Part shown: piece by piece, positions 1-10,906 of the stretch
Position numbering within the stretch: the first letter of the stretch is position 1
Layout of the letters: each line of letters starts with the position of its first letter
Assembly: GCA_038380435.1 (NCBI GenBank)
Contig: JAWZYU010000735.1
Span: 1 to 64,000, forward strand
Length of the DNA: 64,000 bases
Direction: 5' to 3'
Source: Ryuthela nishihirai
Taxonomy: Eukaryota > Arthropoda > Arachnida > Araneae > Heptathelidae
Translations under genes and position numbers: made by a program
The notes under the pieces: generated by a model
Database searches by the model: none
Seen by the model: only the letters and a program-made list of their open reading frames with translations
What the model was told of the DNA's origin: nothing

Positions 1-1903
1 ATGGAAAATGTGATATGCGATTTTCACAGAAATATTTAAGGTCGGAAGTGCGTCCTAGACGATAGATACCTTGGAAAGAAGGGATTCTTCCCATTTTAAT
101 ATCATTAAAAGAGCATTGCCGAACTATTGCCATTTTGATCAATGGTTCCAATGCACTGATTGAAAAAATGTAGATTAGGTTAGTTAGTGAGAAAAAGTGT
201 GAAATTGTCATTGTCATATAGCCTTAGGAAACTAGATTACCAGAATTTCAACCCTATTGCCATATTTGTTTAATATATTTAATTAAATATTTAAAAATGA
301 TTCCTTAAATGTAGACTTTTTTTTATAAGTTTGGGAAAATGATAGATTTCATACACGTAATCTCAGATTGTAGTTATGGAGAAGTTGCATTTAAGCAACT
401 TTAGTAAACCAACTCAGGAGGTGATGGGCGGTTTGATTGACTATTTTGAGATGAATCTGCCGTTTTTAGCTGTAGTATTGCATTCTATGAATACTAATCT
501 GTTAAAATGATAAAGCCTGTTTCAGAATCTGTTTTCAAGTAAAAGGTATTTATCACTTACGAGGATTTATCTGAAACTAACGAAGTTCAACGTACTTTTT
601 TTCGTTCAGTTACAAAATGGCCAAGCGGATAAATCATATTAAATAGAAATATCAGGTATATAGGATTTGTTACGGTTCCAAGAATTTGCAATAACATTTT
701 TTGAAACATAAAACATATTTAGGCTAAGAGACAGGGAGAAAGCAAAAGGAAGACAGCAGGATAGGAATGTAATTTGTGAAAATCGTGTATCACGAAACAT
801 TGTTTAATTATTTTAAAGTTTATTTGCTTGAGGAACTGAGTTACCAGTTGGACGGCTTTTTTTTTGTTGCAATATTTTTTTAAACATCTTTTTTGGAAAG
901 TTTGATCACATTACTTTCATATTGGAATTAGATCGAATTTTAAATTTAAGTTCCTCGTATTTTGTTCTATACTACATATTCGGCAACCTCTGGAATGTGG
1001 TGGTCCTAGAGAACTACAGAGAGTGTTAGCCGAAAAATCTCGAAAACACAACTTTGTAAAACTATATAAAGGTCACAGGAATTCTCCCTCTCAATATGGG
1101 TTGAGCCCTCTTATCGTATCCCTTACCTTATATCAACAGATTTTTTTCTTTATGAATATAGCAGTACATTACCCATGGAGTGAATTTGTGAAACGACAAA
1201 TTTTCTGCGCTTTTAGGTAAGTGCCTAATTTTACAGTGTATCTTAGTGCACTAAGGTACACTGTCCATCAGATAATACTTAAACTAGTGTCCTCCGTGTT
1301 ATGGAGAACCAAACCCTGGTCACGTTAAAGGACAAAATGGATGATCTTGAGTGGAGGCTACCATCTGTCCCCTAAGAACTGTTCAGTGGAGCCCCCTTCC
1401 CAATCTTCTCTAAATCTCAGGGTCCTTGTGACCTGACTCTTTAGCCCATTATGTAAAATAAAAGGGCCACGAATTTCCGTCATCATACTTATTACACTGT
1501 AGTACGACTGCCTTAAATTTTGGGGGCGGGGGTGGCTCAGCCGGTAGTGTGCTATGCTCGTAATCTGTAGTTCCCAGGTTCGAGTCCCAGCTGGGTCAGC
1601 GTTAAAGATTTATCTCCACAAAATTCCCCGCCCTGCCCACGGTCAGTAGGGGACACCGATGGGCTTGGAAAAGGCCGCCGTCCATCGGATGGGACCTTAA
1701 AGCCGTGGCCCCGTGTACCGGAGAGCCATACCCTGTGCCCGTTAAAGAACACGCTGGATGGCCTTGACGGGAGGTTACCATCTGTCTCCCAACATCTGTT
1801 CCAGTGGGTCCCCTCCCCACAACCATCTCTCAGCCTTCGGGGGCCTTGTGACCTGGCCATTTAGCCCATGGCGTGCAAAAAAAGTGCCGCTCAGAGGTAC
1901 GTA
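1..1903. repeat. Segmental direct duplication, left copy
   Basis: This segment is repeated almost base for base at 3987-5893, at an offset of about 3,970-3,999 bp. The window starts inside the copy, so its true left edge is not visible. It contains about 1 kb of AT-rich sequence with no recognisable gene, an old SINE-A fragment and a full SINE-A. The two copies differ by scattered substitutions, a 16-bp gap near 676 and an extra stretch of roughly 35 bp in the right copy near 5465-5505. Homology stops at the 3' tail of the SINE-A in both copies. Confidence 0.9.
1288..1445 (+). mobile_element. SINE-A, old 3' fragment
   Basis: This is a decayed copy of the SINE-A 3' module. It is recognisable by the order of its segments: GTTAAAG, GGAGGCTACCATCTGTC, a CCAGTGG-like block, GGTCCTTGTGACCTG and TTTAGCCCAT. 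The tRNA-like head is missing. The divergence is visibly greater than in the neighbouring full-length copy. The same fragment is present in the right duplication copy at about 5257-5414. Confidence 0.7.
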
Positions 1904-1915
1904 CAACCCAACCCT
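1521..1915 (+). mobile_element. SINE-A, full length (tRNA-derived)
   Basis: A short interspersed element of about 395 bp. The head is tRNA-like, with a Pol III box A (TGGCTCAGCCGG) and a box B (GGTTCGAGTCC). The anticodon-loop region contains TCGTAA, which resembles tRNA-Thr(CGT); that parentage is an inference. A body with several conserved GC-rich blocks follows (CGGATGGGAC, CCCGTGT, AAGAACACGCTGGATGG, CCTTGTGACCTGGCCATTTAGCCC). It ends in GTGCCGCTCAGAGGTA plus an ACAACCCAACCC tail. No protein is encoded: the many short reading frames on both strands here are chance frames in GC-rich SINE sequence. Confidence 0.85.
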
Positions 1916-2065
1916 TAAGCCTTCATTCGGTCAGTCACTCACAAACATAATATGAATGTTACAGCTGTAATATATTTAAAGCTCTTTTTTAAACTCTTTT
2001 TTTTATTAATTTTTTTCATCTTAAAAGTAATCAGATTTCGAAGAATAACCAGGATATTCGTGATA

Positions 2066-2272
2066 GTGTGCAAAAAAGTGCCGCTCAGTGGTAAAACAAC
2101 CCAATGTTAAAGAACAAGCTGGATAGCCATGACGGGAGGCTACCATCTGTCTCCCAACAGCTGTCCAGTGGGTCTCTTAACTTTATCTGAGCCTTTGGGG
2201 TCCTTGTGACCTGGCCATTTAGCCCATGGTGTGCAAAAAAGTGCAATCAGAGGTAAATCAACCCAACCCAAT
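2066..2272 (+). mobile_element. SINE-A 3' module with extra upstream tail
   Basis: The segment begins with the last part of a SINE-A tail (GTGCAAAAAAGTGCCGCTC, then AAAACAACCCAAT). It passes directly into GTTAAAGAACAAGCTGG, the start of another 3' module, which then runs to its own tail. The tRNA head is absent. The same tail-to-module junction is seen at several other places in the window. Confidence 0.75.
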
Positions 2273-2529
2273 GAAAAAATCACTGGAGAAAAGACATGAA
2301 TCAAATTAGTACAAATTTCGATTTCTAATAATATTTATTTTAAGGAATAATGAAGCTGAAAATATTAACATTTGTTAGTCATAAGAATTAACTGAAAAGT
2401 TTACTTTAAAATAGTTTTCGAAAGTTATGTTATTTATTTCGAATAAAATGTTTTTATTAAAATGTTAGGAAAGTGGGTAATTTTAATAATTCTGAGGAAA
2501 AGTGTTTATGGTGAACATATGCTGCTTAT

Positions 2530-2863
2530 TACACCGAAGAACCAAAACATTATGACCAGCGCATCTTTATGCAAATTGAAGCAAATGCGGGTAAACGATG
2601 GCGCGTGTGAAGGTAATGAAACGGAATAAATAAATGATACTGAGCTCTGTTAATCAGTGTTATTCTTGTTCTTCAGATGGGAAAGGCAGCGAACTTAAGT
2701 GGATTTGACAAAAGCCAAATTGTAATGGCCAGACTGAGTCGGAGCATTTCCGAGATGGCAAGGCTTCTGGGGTTCTCACGGTCAGCCGTGGATAGTACCT
2801 TCAAAAAAGGTCTGAGGAGGGAAAAATCCACGAACCGCCTGCAACATGTGGGTCGATGTTAGG
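2530..2863 (+). pseudogene. Tc1/mariner transposase N-terminal fragment
   Basis: The frame from the ATG at 2677 codes for about 60 residues of the N-terminal helix-turn-helix of a Tc1-like transposase. The motif order FDKSQIVMARLS, ISEMARLLGFSRSAV and TNRLQHVGR is typical of Tc1 family DNA-binding domains. The upstream stretch, with ACCAAAACATTATGACCA, resembles a Tc1 terminal region. The frame ends in a stop at 2860-2862 just after the GR motif, and neither the catalytic DDE domain nor a right terminal repeat follows. This is a truncated dead copy. The family assignment comes from motif recognition, not a search. Confidence 0.75.
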
Positions 2864-2869
2864 TGTGCG

Positions 2870-3131
2870 AAGGCTATCCCATTTTGGTAGAAGCCAACAA
2901 AAGGGTTATTTCGAGAAAGTTTATTTCAACGAACAACTAAATGAAAATAAAATTTATTATAATGAGAGTCATATATTTTTTAAAATTGATTTGCGAGAAC
3001 CCAACCCTTATTACCGCCCTCATATATATGCCCTTCCCTCGTCCAAAATTTCACGAGAGTTATATACTTTTTTAAAATATATAACTCGTGAAAGAAAGTA
3101 ACATACTGAAAACAAAACGTAAAATGACAGC
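2870..3131. other. AT-rich spacer with a hairpin
   Basis: No gene was recognised. The segment contains a perfect 10-bp inverted repeat, GAGTTATATA and TATATAACTC, around 3056-3090, with a short A/T loop. Confidence 0.5.
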
Positions 3132-3492
3132 TATTGCGAGGTCAGTAACGCGCCAATAATCTAGTACCCAGGTCGAGTCCCAGCTGGGGCAGGGTTGTGT
3201 GATTTTTCTCCGCAAAATTCCTCACCCTCCCAAGGTCAGTAGGGGACACCGATGGGCTTGGAAAGGCCGCTCTCTGTCGGATGGGACGTTAAGCCGTCGC
3301 CCCATATGCGGGAGAGTCACATTGAGCACGTTAAACACGTTGGATGGCCTTGACGGGAGGCTACCATCTGTATCCCAACAACTGTTCCAGTGGGTCATCT
3401 CCCCCAACCTTTTCTGAGCCTTCGGGGTCCTTGTGACCTGGCCATTTAGCCCATAGTGTGCAAAAAAGTGCTAAGAGGTAAAACAACCGGGC
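3132..3492 (+). mobile_element. SINE-A, near full length, degraded head
   Basis: The body and tail match the SINE-A consensus seen at 1521 and 7381. The head is decayed: box A is unrecognisable, and box B reads GGTCGAGTCCC, with one base lost. It ends with GTGCAAAAAAGTGCT, AGAGGTAAAACAACC. Confidence 0.8.
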
Positions 3493-3986
3493 AGTCTGGT
3501 TGCAGCTGCTTAACTGCACAGCGTCGATTACGGAGGTAGAACATGGCTCATCGACTATGGATTTTAATCGCAACAAAGGCTACTGAAAATAGTGTTACAC
3601 AATTACAAATTGGCAATGATGTAAGAATTAAGTATCATTGTTGTTGTTTCTTATAAAAGGCTTTTCCAATATCAAAGAAAGCAGAAGGAAAAATGTGTTC
3701 GATGAGTAAGGTAAGGATATAAGTTCAGCCTATATGTTGACCTCATCATTTAACTTCTGCAGTCAATTACATCCAATAAGGTTATTCCTCGTTTCAATAT
3801 AACAGATATTAGGTGAGAAATTATTTCAGAAAGCTTTAGATTTAATATTTTATCGTTTTTCAACTACAACGGTCTCATTACAAACGAATAGAAAAGTTAA
3901 TTTGTCCACTTTTAACAGAGGGATTTATTTCCTTTCAATTAATTCGATTTTAAAGATAACGTAGTATAAAACCTTTCCATATCTTG
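3493..3986. other. Unassigned AT-rich spacer
   Basis: No gene, repeat family or RNA was recognised. The sequence lies between a SINE-A and the right copy of the direct duplication. Confidence 0.4.
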
Positions 3987-5893
3987 ATGGAAAATGTGAT
4001 ATGCGATTTTCACAGAAATATTTAAGGTCGGAAGTGCGTCCTAGACGATAGATACCTCGGAAGGAAGCGATTCTTCCCATTTTAATATCATTAAAAGAGA
4101 TTGCCGAACTATTGCCATTTTGATCAATGGTTCCAATACACTGATTGAAAAAATGTAGATTAGGTTAGTTAGTGAGAAAAAGTGTGAAATTGTCATTGTC
4201 ATATAGCCTTAGGAAACTAGATTACCAGAATTTCAACCCTATTGCCATATTTGTTTAATATATTTAATTAAATATTTAAAAATGATTCCTTAAATGTAGA
4301 CATTTTTTATAAGTTTGGGAAAATGATAGATTTCATACACGTAATCTCAGATTGTAGTTATGGAGAAGTTGCATTTAAGCAACTTTAGTAAACCAACTCA
4401 GGAGGTGATGGGCGGTTTGATTGACTATTTTGACATGAATCTTCCGTTTTTAGCTGTAGTATTGCATTCGATGAATACTAATCTTTTAAAATGATAAAGC
4501 CTGTTTCAGAATCTGTTTTCAAGTAAAAGGTATTTATCACTTACGAGGATTTATCTGAAACTAACGAAGTTCAACGTACTTTTTTTCGTTCAGTTACAAA
4601 ATGGCCAAGCGGATAAATCATATTACATAGAAATATCAGGTATATAGGATTTGTTACGGTTCCAAGAATTTGCAACACAAAACATATTTAGGGTAAGAGA
4701 CAGGGAGAAAGCAAAACGAAGACAGCAGGTTGGGAATGTAAATTGTGAAAATCGTGTATCACGAAACATTGTTTAATTATTTTAAAGTTTATTTGCTTGA
4801 GGAACTGAGTTACCAGTTGGACGGCTTTTTTTTTGTTGCAATATTTTTTTAAACATCTTTTTTGGAAAGTTTGATCACATTACTTTCATATTGGAATTAG
4901 ATCGAATTTTAAATTTAAGTTCCTCGTATTTTGTTCTATACTACATTTTCGGCAACCTCTGGAATGTGGTGGTCCTAGAGAACTACAGAGAGTGTTGGCC
5001 GAAAAATCTCGAAAACACAACTTTGTAAAACTATATAAAGGTCACAGGAATTCTCCCTCTCAATATGGGTTGAACCCTCTTATCGTATCCCTTACCTTAT
5101 ATCAACAGATTCTTTTCTTTATGAATATAGCAGTACATTACCCATGGAGTGAATTTGTGAAACGACAAATTTTCTGCGCTTTTAGGTAAGTGCCTAATTT
5201 TACAGTGTATCTTAGTGCACTAAGGTACACTGTCCATCAGATAATACTTAAACTAGTGTCCTCCGTGTTATGGAGAACCAAACCCTGGTCACGTTAAAGG
5301 ACAAAATGGATGATCTTGAGTGGAGGCTACCATCTGTCCCCTAAGAACTGTTCAGTGGAGCCCCCTTCCCAATCTTCTCTAAATCTCAGGGTCCTTGTGA
5401 CCTGACTCTTTAGCCCATTATGTAAAATAAAAGGGCCACGAATTTCCGTCATCATACTTATTACACTACGACTGCCTTAAATTATCATACTTATTACATG
5501 TACGACTGCCTTAAATTTTGGGGGCGGGGGTGGCTCAGCCGGTAGTGTGCTAGGCTCGTAATCTGTAGTTCCCAGGTTCGAGTCCCAGCTGGGTCAGCGT
5601 TAAAGATTTATCTCCGGAAAATTCCCCGCCCTGCCCAAGGTCAGTAGGGGACACCGATGGGCTTGGAAAAGGCCGCCGTCCGTCGGATGGGACGTTAATC
5701 CGTGGCCCCGTGTACCGGGGAGCCATACCCTGTGCACGTTAAAGAACACGCTGGATGGCCTTGACTGGAGGTTACCATCTGTCTCCCAACATCTGTTCCA
5801 GTGGTTGTACTCCCCCAACCATCTCTCAGCCTCGGGGTCCTTGTGACCTGGCCATTTAGCCCATGGCATGCAAAAAAAGTGCCGATCAGAGGT
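3987..5893. repeat. Segmental direct duplication, right copy
   Basis: This is the second copy of the 1-1903 segment, in the same orientation. It carries the same old SINE-A fragment (about 5257-5414) and the same full-length SINE-A (5520-5910). The sequences diverge from each other just after the SINE tail, which places one duplication boundary at a SINE end. Confidence 0.9.
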
Positions 5894-5910
5894 AAAACAA
5901 CCAACCAACC
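5520..5910 (+). mobile_element. SINE-A, full length
   Basis: This is the SINE-A copy inside the right segmental duplication, with intact box A (TGGCTCAGCCGG) and box B (GGTTCGAGTCC). It is nearly identical to the copy at 1521 and ends in an ACAACCAACCAACC tail. Confidence 0.85.
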
Positions 5911-6394
5911 AACGTGATCCCAGGAATGTGGGAAACAGAAATTTTTTTTGTTTTAAGAGATAAAAATTCTTTTCTGGTTGGCTAGGTGTTGATGAAACGT
6001 TACGATTTAGATTTACACTTTTCGAGTATCCCAAAAGCTGTAATTGCGCGCTCTAATGGTGGAAAATTTTAAACGAATATCGTAAATGATGTATTTACGC
6101 CATAATTTTAGTTGTGGAATGTAGCAGATTATGAAGATTCGATTGGCAGATATGATTGCCCTTTCATCCGGGTGGGTGGCAAACACGACTTTTAAGAGAT
6201 TATTGGAAAACTCTTTTGGATTAACACTAATGAAATATTGTCACGATATACGAACGAGCTGCAATGAACTCGTGATATGAGGTATCGTTATGAACCTCGG
6301 GTGTGCTTCAATGAGCGAATTAGCTTTAACGAGCGAACGACTCGGAACTTCGATTTAACTAAGATATTCGTGTGAGTTCCGTGAATTAAAAAGA
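5911..6394. other. Unassigned spacer, partly in an inverted duplication
   Basis: No gene was recognised. The part from about 6267 onward reappears in reverse complement at about 14,880-15,010, and the match continues into the adjoining SINE-A tail on both sides. Confidence 0.6.
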
Positions 6395-7123
6395 AGAAAC
6401 TAGTTGGGTTGTCTTACCTCTCAGCACTTTTTTGCACACCATGGGCTAAATGGCCAGGTCACATGGACTCCGAAGGCTCAGAGGTTGGGGGAGGAAACCC
6501 ACTGGAACAGCTGTTGGGAGACAGATGGTAGCCTCCCGTCATGGCCATTCAGTGTGTTCTTTAATGGGTTGAACTGTTTTTCCTCTGAGCAACACTTTTT
6601 TGCACACCATGGGCTAAATGGCCAGGTCACATGGACCCCGAAGGCTCAGAAGGTTGGGGGAGGAAACCCACTGGAACAGCTGTTGGGAGACAGATGGTAG
6701 CCTCCCGTCATGGCCATTCAGTGTGTTCTTTAATGGGTTGAACTGTTTTTCCTCTGAGCAACACTTTTTTGCACACAATGGGCTAAATGGCCAGGTCACA
6801 TTGACCCCGAAAGCTCAGAGAAGGTTGGGGGAGGAGACCCAATGGAACAGCTGTTGGGAGACAGATGGTAGCCTCTCGTCAAGGCCATCCAGCGTGTTCT
6901 TTAACGTGCACAGGGTATGTCTCTCCTGCACACGGGGCCACGGCTTAACGTCCCATCGGACGGACGGCGGCCTTTCCAAGCCCATCGGTGTCCCCTACTG
7001 ACCGTGGGCAGGGCGGGGAATTTTTGCGGAGATAAATGTCAACGCTGACCCAGATGGGACTCGAACCTGGGAACTACAGATTACGAGCCTAGCGCGCTAC
7101 CGACTGAGCCACCCCCGCCCCAA
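6395..7123 (-). mobile_element. SINE-A with three tandem 3' modules
   Basis: Read on the minus strand, this element has a normal head (box B near 7060, box A near 7100) and body. Its 3' module is then present three times, at a period of about 170 bp (starts of the repeated tail block near 6429, 6598 and 6768). At each internal boundary the tail (CCTCTGAGCAACAC on the plus strand) meets GTGTTCTTTAATGGGTTG, that is, the tail is joined to the GTTAAAGAACAC site. The modules are nearly identical to each other, which suggests recent copying within the element. Confidence 0.85.
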
Positions 7124-7380
7124 AGAATAGAGGACAGAGGTGGTATAAATAAGACATAAGATTATAATTTAAAGAAAATACTTTGTATTCTTGTAAACAA
7201 AGTGGCTTTTACTAGTAATTGGTTTATATAACCTGTTGTGGAACGTTTGATAATGTGCTTGTTACTCAATTAAGATAATTCAACTTGTTAATTTGAATGT
7301 CATGTTAAGGATATTGGAAAGTTGTGTTCTATTAGTATTTGTCATTGGAAGATATGAATAATTAATCCTAAACATATTTA

Positions 7381-7736
7381 TTTGGGGCGGGGGTGGCTCA
7401 GTCGGTAGCGCGCCAGGCTCGTAATCTGTAGTTCCCAGGTTCGAGTCGCAGCTGGGTCAGCGTTGAGATTTATCTCCGCAAAATTCCCCGCTCTGCCCAG
7501 CCGTCCGACGGATGGGACGTCAAGCCGTGGCCCCGTGTGCGGGAGAACCACACTGGGTGGACACGCTGGGTGGACGCTGGGTGGCCTTGATGGGAGGCTA
7601 CCATCTGTCTCCCAACAGCTGTTCCAGTGGGTCCCCTCCCCCAACCTTCTCTGAACCTTCGGGGTCCTTGTGATCTGGCCATTTAGCCCATGGTGTGCAA
7701 AAAGAAAAGTGCCGTTCAGAGGTAAAACAACCCAAG
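7381..7736 (+). mobile_element. SINE-A with 8-bp target duplication
   Basis: A full head with box A (TGGCTCAGTCGG) and box B (GGTTCGAGTC). The element is flanked by catattta at 7373-7380 and 7737-7744, which I read as the target-site duplication and which sets the element ends. An internal deletion has removed the block that normally reads from the CAGTAGGGGACACC segment to the CCGCCG segment. The middle contains a short duplicated ACACGCTGGGTGG stretch. Confidence 0.88.
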
Positions 7737-7980
7737 CATATTTAGTTCAATATTAAAATTCCCACTTCTTGTATAAAAAATTAATAAATACTATATATTT
7801 TTTTAACTCACGCTTAGTTTTTATCCGTTTGAATTCGTTTCAATAATTCCCATTTTTTTTAAATCCTTAAAATTAAATTTTCATCATTACCAGGTCCCTA
7901 AATATCGAAACCGAAAATCTTTTAACGAATGTTGCAAATGATCTGCTTATGATCGAAATTTTGAATTTCTGCATAGTCTG

Positions 7981-8360
7981 GGTTGGGTTGTTTTACCTCT
8001 GAGCGGCACTTTTTTGCACACCATGGGCTAAATGGTCAGGTCACATGGACCCCGAAGGTTGGGGAGGGGACCCACTGGAACAGCTGTTGGGAGACAGATG
8101 ATAGCCTCCCGTCAAGGCCATCCAGCGTGTTCTTTAACGTGCACAGGGTATGGCTCTCTCCCGCACACTGGGCCACGGCTTAATGTCCCATCCGACGGAC
8201 GGCAGCCTTTCCAAGCCCATCGGTGTCCCCTACTGACCGTGGGCAGGGCGGGGAATTTTGCGGAGATAAATCTCAACGCTGTCCCAGCTCGGACTCGAAC
8301 CTGGGAACTGCAGATTACGAGCCTGGCGCGTACCGACTGAGCCACCCCCGCCCCTGACCC
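7981..8360 (-). mobile_element. SINE-A with 12-bp target duplication
   Basis: A full-length copy on the minus strand, flanked by ctgcatagtctg at 7969-7980 and 8361-8372. This clean duplication fixes both ends: the head side begins in GGGGGTGGCTCAG and the tail side ends in GGTAAAACAACCCAACCC. It supports LINE-type retrotransposition and suggests a fairly young insertion. Confidence 0.9.
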
Positions 8361-8544
8361 CTGCATAGTCTGAAAAGTATAAAAGAGTTCCATTGGCAGC
8401 AGCAGCAACCTGTACCCTTTTCTCAGAGGGGGTGAAAAACAATTAACTCTTTAAAGTGAAGGATAAATGTCAAATACTTTTTCTGCTGCATCAGTACTAA
8501 TAAAACAATACTTGTAGTTTACCCATTGTTCCAACTGTTACTAA

Positions 8545-8597
8545 ATCTGCAATTCCCAGGTTGGAGTCCCAGCTGGGTCAGTGTGGAGATTTCCTCC
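8545..8597 (+). mobile_element. SINE-A head fragment
   Basis: Only the region around box B (GGTTGGAGTCCCAGCTGGGTC) and the following GTGTGGAGATTT block are present. The fragment lies directly beside the LINE fragment that follows. Confidence 0.55.
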
Positions 8598-8609
8598 TCC
8601 TCCTCAAGC

Positions 8610-8860
8610 AGCCATGGTCTACGGAGGTCGAACCAGACCGTGCAATTTAGTTCTCCAAGCAAGTCTGTTCCAAGCAAGTCCTGAGCTACATCTGGCCACT
8701 GCACACCAATTCTAACAAGGTCCTGTTTGACATTGTCTGCTCCACCGCATCCTAGGTCTCCCCTCCTGTATCTAGGCACACTGTTCATAACCCTATTCGC
8801 CAATCTATAATTATTCATACGGGCAACATGGCCAAACCAACGGAGTCTCTCTCTGCACAA
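8610..8860 (-). pseudogene. LINE reverse transcriptase C-terminal fragment
   Basis: Translated on the minus strand, this gives RLRWFGHVARMNNYRLANRV, followed about 30 residues later by DNVKQDLVRIGVQ. The WFGHVARM and DNVKxDL motifs are characteristic of the extreme C-terminus of endonuclease/reverse-transcriptase polyproteins of Jockey/CR1-like LINEs. No catalytic RT or endonuclease region is present, so this is a 5'-truncated remnant. The exact clade cannot be set from so short a piece. Confidence 0.75.
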
Positions 8861-9002
8861 TATGCTGCTTTAAAGGAGGTTGCAAACTCCTTTGCCTAAC
8901 CTCATCATTAGTTACAAAGTTGAACCACCTAATGCCCAATTATTTTACTTTATTTTATAGATTATTTATTCGACCTTATTTTATCCCTCCCGCTTGGGAG
9001 CA

Positions 9003-9090
9003 CGCGTCAGGCTTGTAATCTGCAGTTCCCAGGTTCGAGTCCCAGCTGTTTCAGCGTTGAAATTTATCCCCGCAAAATTCCTTTCCCACG
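9003..9090 (+). mobile_element. SINE-A head fragment
   Basis: This contains CAGGCTTGTAATCTGCAG, then an intact box B block (CCCAGGTTCGAGTCCCAG), then a decayed start of the body. Box A and everything downstream are missing. Confidence 0.6.
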
Positions 9091-9527
9091 GTAAGTATGG
9101 GGCAGCCATCTCTTAGTTCGATTTAAAAGGAGTGAAAAAAAGCAGGTGAACAAAAAATTTCGTTCTCTTTGAAAGCGAGATTCCGATACGCAGAAGCGAT
9201 ATGCTAATGTCTTTATTATTTCACATTAATACTGAAAGTTAATGTCTTTATTATTTCACATTAATAACAACACAAGGAATAATTACACCCTAAACACAAT
9301 ACAACAGTTGAAAGTTACAATCGTGAATGGTTCTTTTATTTTATTCCAGAGAATCTTCTGAAATTGCCACCGCTAGAAATAGGTTGCCTCTGCTTCTAAT
9401 TCATCAGCAAAGGAATGCTCTCCTGTTACTAGAACAAAGCAAAATTATGATTTGTTTGTAGGAGAAATGTGAATATAATCTACTATATTATCATACCAAA
9501 ATATTAGAGAATATCCTTGATCTATAA
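9091..9527. other. AT-rich spacer
   Basis: No gene was recognised. A 25-bp word beginning AATGTCTTTATTATTTCACA is repeated in tandem near 9205 and 9240. Confidence 0.5.
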
Positions 9528-9716
9528 TAATACCTCCTCAAGCAGCTGCTTGCCACAAAGGTCTGACAAGAGCCTGTCAGTTTCTATGCCATAACAGATT
9601 AGTGAATATGGCAGGACCTCAGCACAAACATCCATGCCTTAATCTAGGGTTCGAACCCAGGTCACTTAGATCAGTAGCCAAGCGTGCTAACCACTCGGCC
9701 ATAGGACGGCTATCCT
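9528..9716 (-). mobile_element. SINE-B (second tRNA-derived SINE)
   Basis: On the minus strand the element starts with a tRNA-like head: GCCGTCC, box A TGGCCGAGTGG, and box B GGTTCGAACCC. The box A form is like tRNA-Ser/Leu; that parentage is an inference. The body includes TGCTGAGGTCCTGCCAT and GACAGGCTCTTGTCAGACC, and ends near CAAGCAGCTGCTTG and GAGGTATT. The same family occurs at 19,645, 48,437 and, truncated, at 56,272. Confidence 0.8.
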
Positions 9717-10401
9717 TGCTGTACAACTTCTAAAATATGCATTGAATGGGTAAATGTTACTGAAAGTGAAATCTATTTAAATATCAGTTTCGTTCAGTGT
9801 TAAAGAGCTTGAGAAGCTGGAATGTTTCAAAACACTAATCTGTCCCATTTGGGTTGTTTTACCTCTGAGTCGCACTTTTTTTGCACACCACGGGTCACCA
9901 GGACCCCGAAGGCTGAGAGAAGGTGGGGTTGGGTTGTTTTAGCTCTGAGCGACACTTTCTTGCACACCATGGACTAAATGACCAGGTCACAAGGACCCCG
10001 AAGGCTCAGAGATGGTTGGGGGAGGGAACCCACTGGAACAGCTGCTAACCACTCGGCCATAGGACGGCTATCCTTGCTGTACAACTTCTAAAATATGCAT
10101 TGAATGGGTAAATGTTACTGAAAGTGAAATCTATTTAAATATCAGTTTCGTTCAGTGTTAAAGAGCTTGAGAAGCTGGAATGTTTCAAAACACTAATCTG
10201 TCCCATTTGGGTTGTTTTACCTCTGAGTCGCACTTTTTTTGCACACCACGGGTCACCAGGACCCCGAAGGCTGAGAGAAGGTGGGGTTGGGTTGTTTCAG
10301 CTCTGAGCGACACTTTCTTGCACACCATGGACTAAATGACCAGGTCACAAGGACCCCGAAGGCTCAGAGATGGTTGGGGGAGGGAACCCACTGGAACAGC
10401 T
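9686..10401. repeat. 358-bp tandem duplication
   Basis: 9686-10,043 is repeated immediately at 10,044-10,401 with only about one visible difference. The unit runs from inside the SINE-B head to inside a SINE-A tail module, and the junction reads AACAGCT|GCTAACC, sharing GCT. This looks like a recent duplication joining two unrelated SINEs. Confidence 0.85.
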
Positions 10402-10906
10402 GTTGGGAAACAAATGTTAGCCTCCCGTCAAGGCCATCCAGCGTGTTCTTTAATATTGGGTTGTTTTACCTCTGAGCGGCACTTTCTTGCGCACCATGAA
10501 CTAAATGACCAGGTGACAAGGACCCCAAAGGCTCAGAAAAGGTTGGGGGACGGGACCCACTATAACAGCTGTTGGGAGACAGATGATAGCCTCCAATCAA
10601 GATCATCCAGCGTGTTCTTTAACATTGGGTTGTTTTACCTCTGAGCAGCACTTTTTTGCACACCAGGGGCTAAATGGCCAGGTCACATGGACCCCGAATG
10701 CTCAGAGAAGGTTGGGGAAGGGGACCCACTGGAAGAGCTGTTAGGAGACAGATGGTAGACTCCCGTCAAGACCATCCAGCGTGTTCTTTAACGTGCACTG
10801 GGTATGTCTCTCCCGCACACGGGGCAACGGCTTAACGTCCCATCCGACGGACGGCGGACTTTCCAAGCCCATCGGTGTCTCTTACTGACCTTGGGAAGGG
10901 CGGCTA
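9848..10906 (-). mobile_element. SINE-A concatemer of 3' modules
   Basis: On the minus strand a truncated body (10,800-10,906, without a tRNA head) is followed by repeated 3' modules. Boundaries lie near 10,625, 10,455, 10,290 and 10,200, with further partial modules near 9,920 and 9,848. Each boundary has the form of a tail (ACCTCTGAGCGGCAC on the plus strand) preceded by GTTCTTTAA(C/T)ATTGGGTTG. The inner part lies in the arm of the 10.5-14.5 kb inverted repeat. Confidence 0.8.

Noticed and set aside
170..190. Telomere-like TTAGG words (TTAGGTTAG)
   Set aside because: Only one or two units occur, in AT-rich sequence, not an array.
1521..1595. Functional tRNA-Thr gene
   Set aside because: Boxes A and B are present, but the anticodon arm does not pair properly and the sequence continues into the SINE body. 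This repeats at many loci.
1552..1860. Open frames of 60-140 codons on both strands across every SINE-A copy
   Set aside because: They fall in all frames of GC-rich SINE sequence, change with each copy and resemble no protein apart from each other. The element is explained by its tRNA-like head and target duplications.
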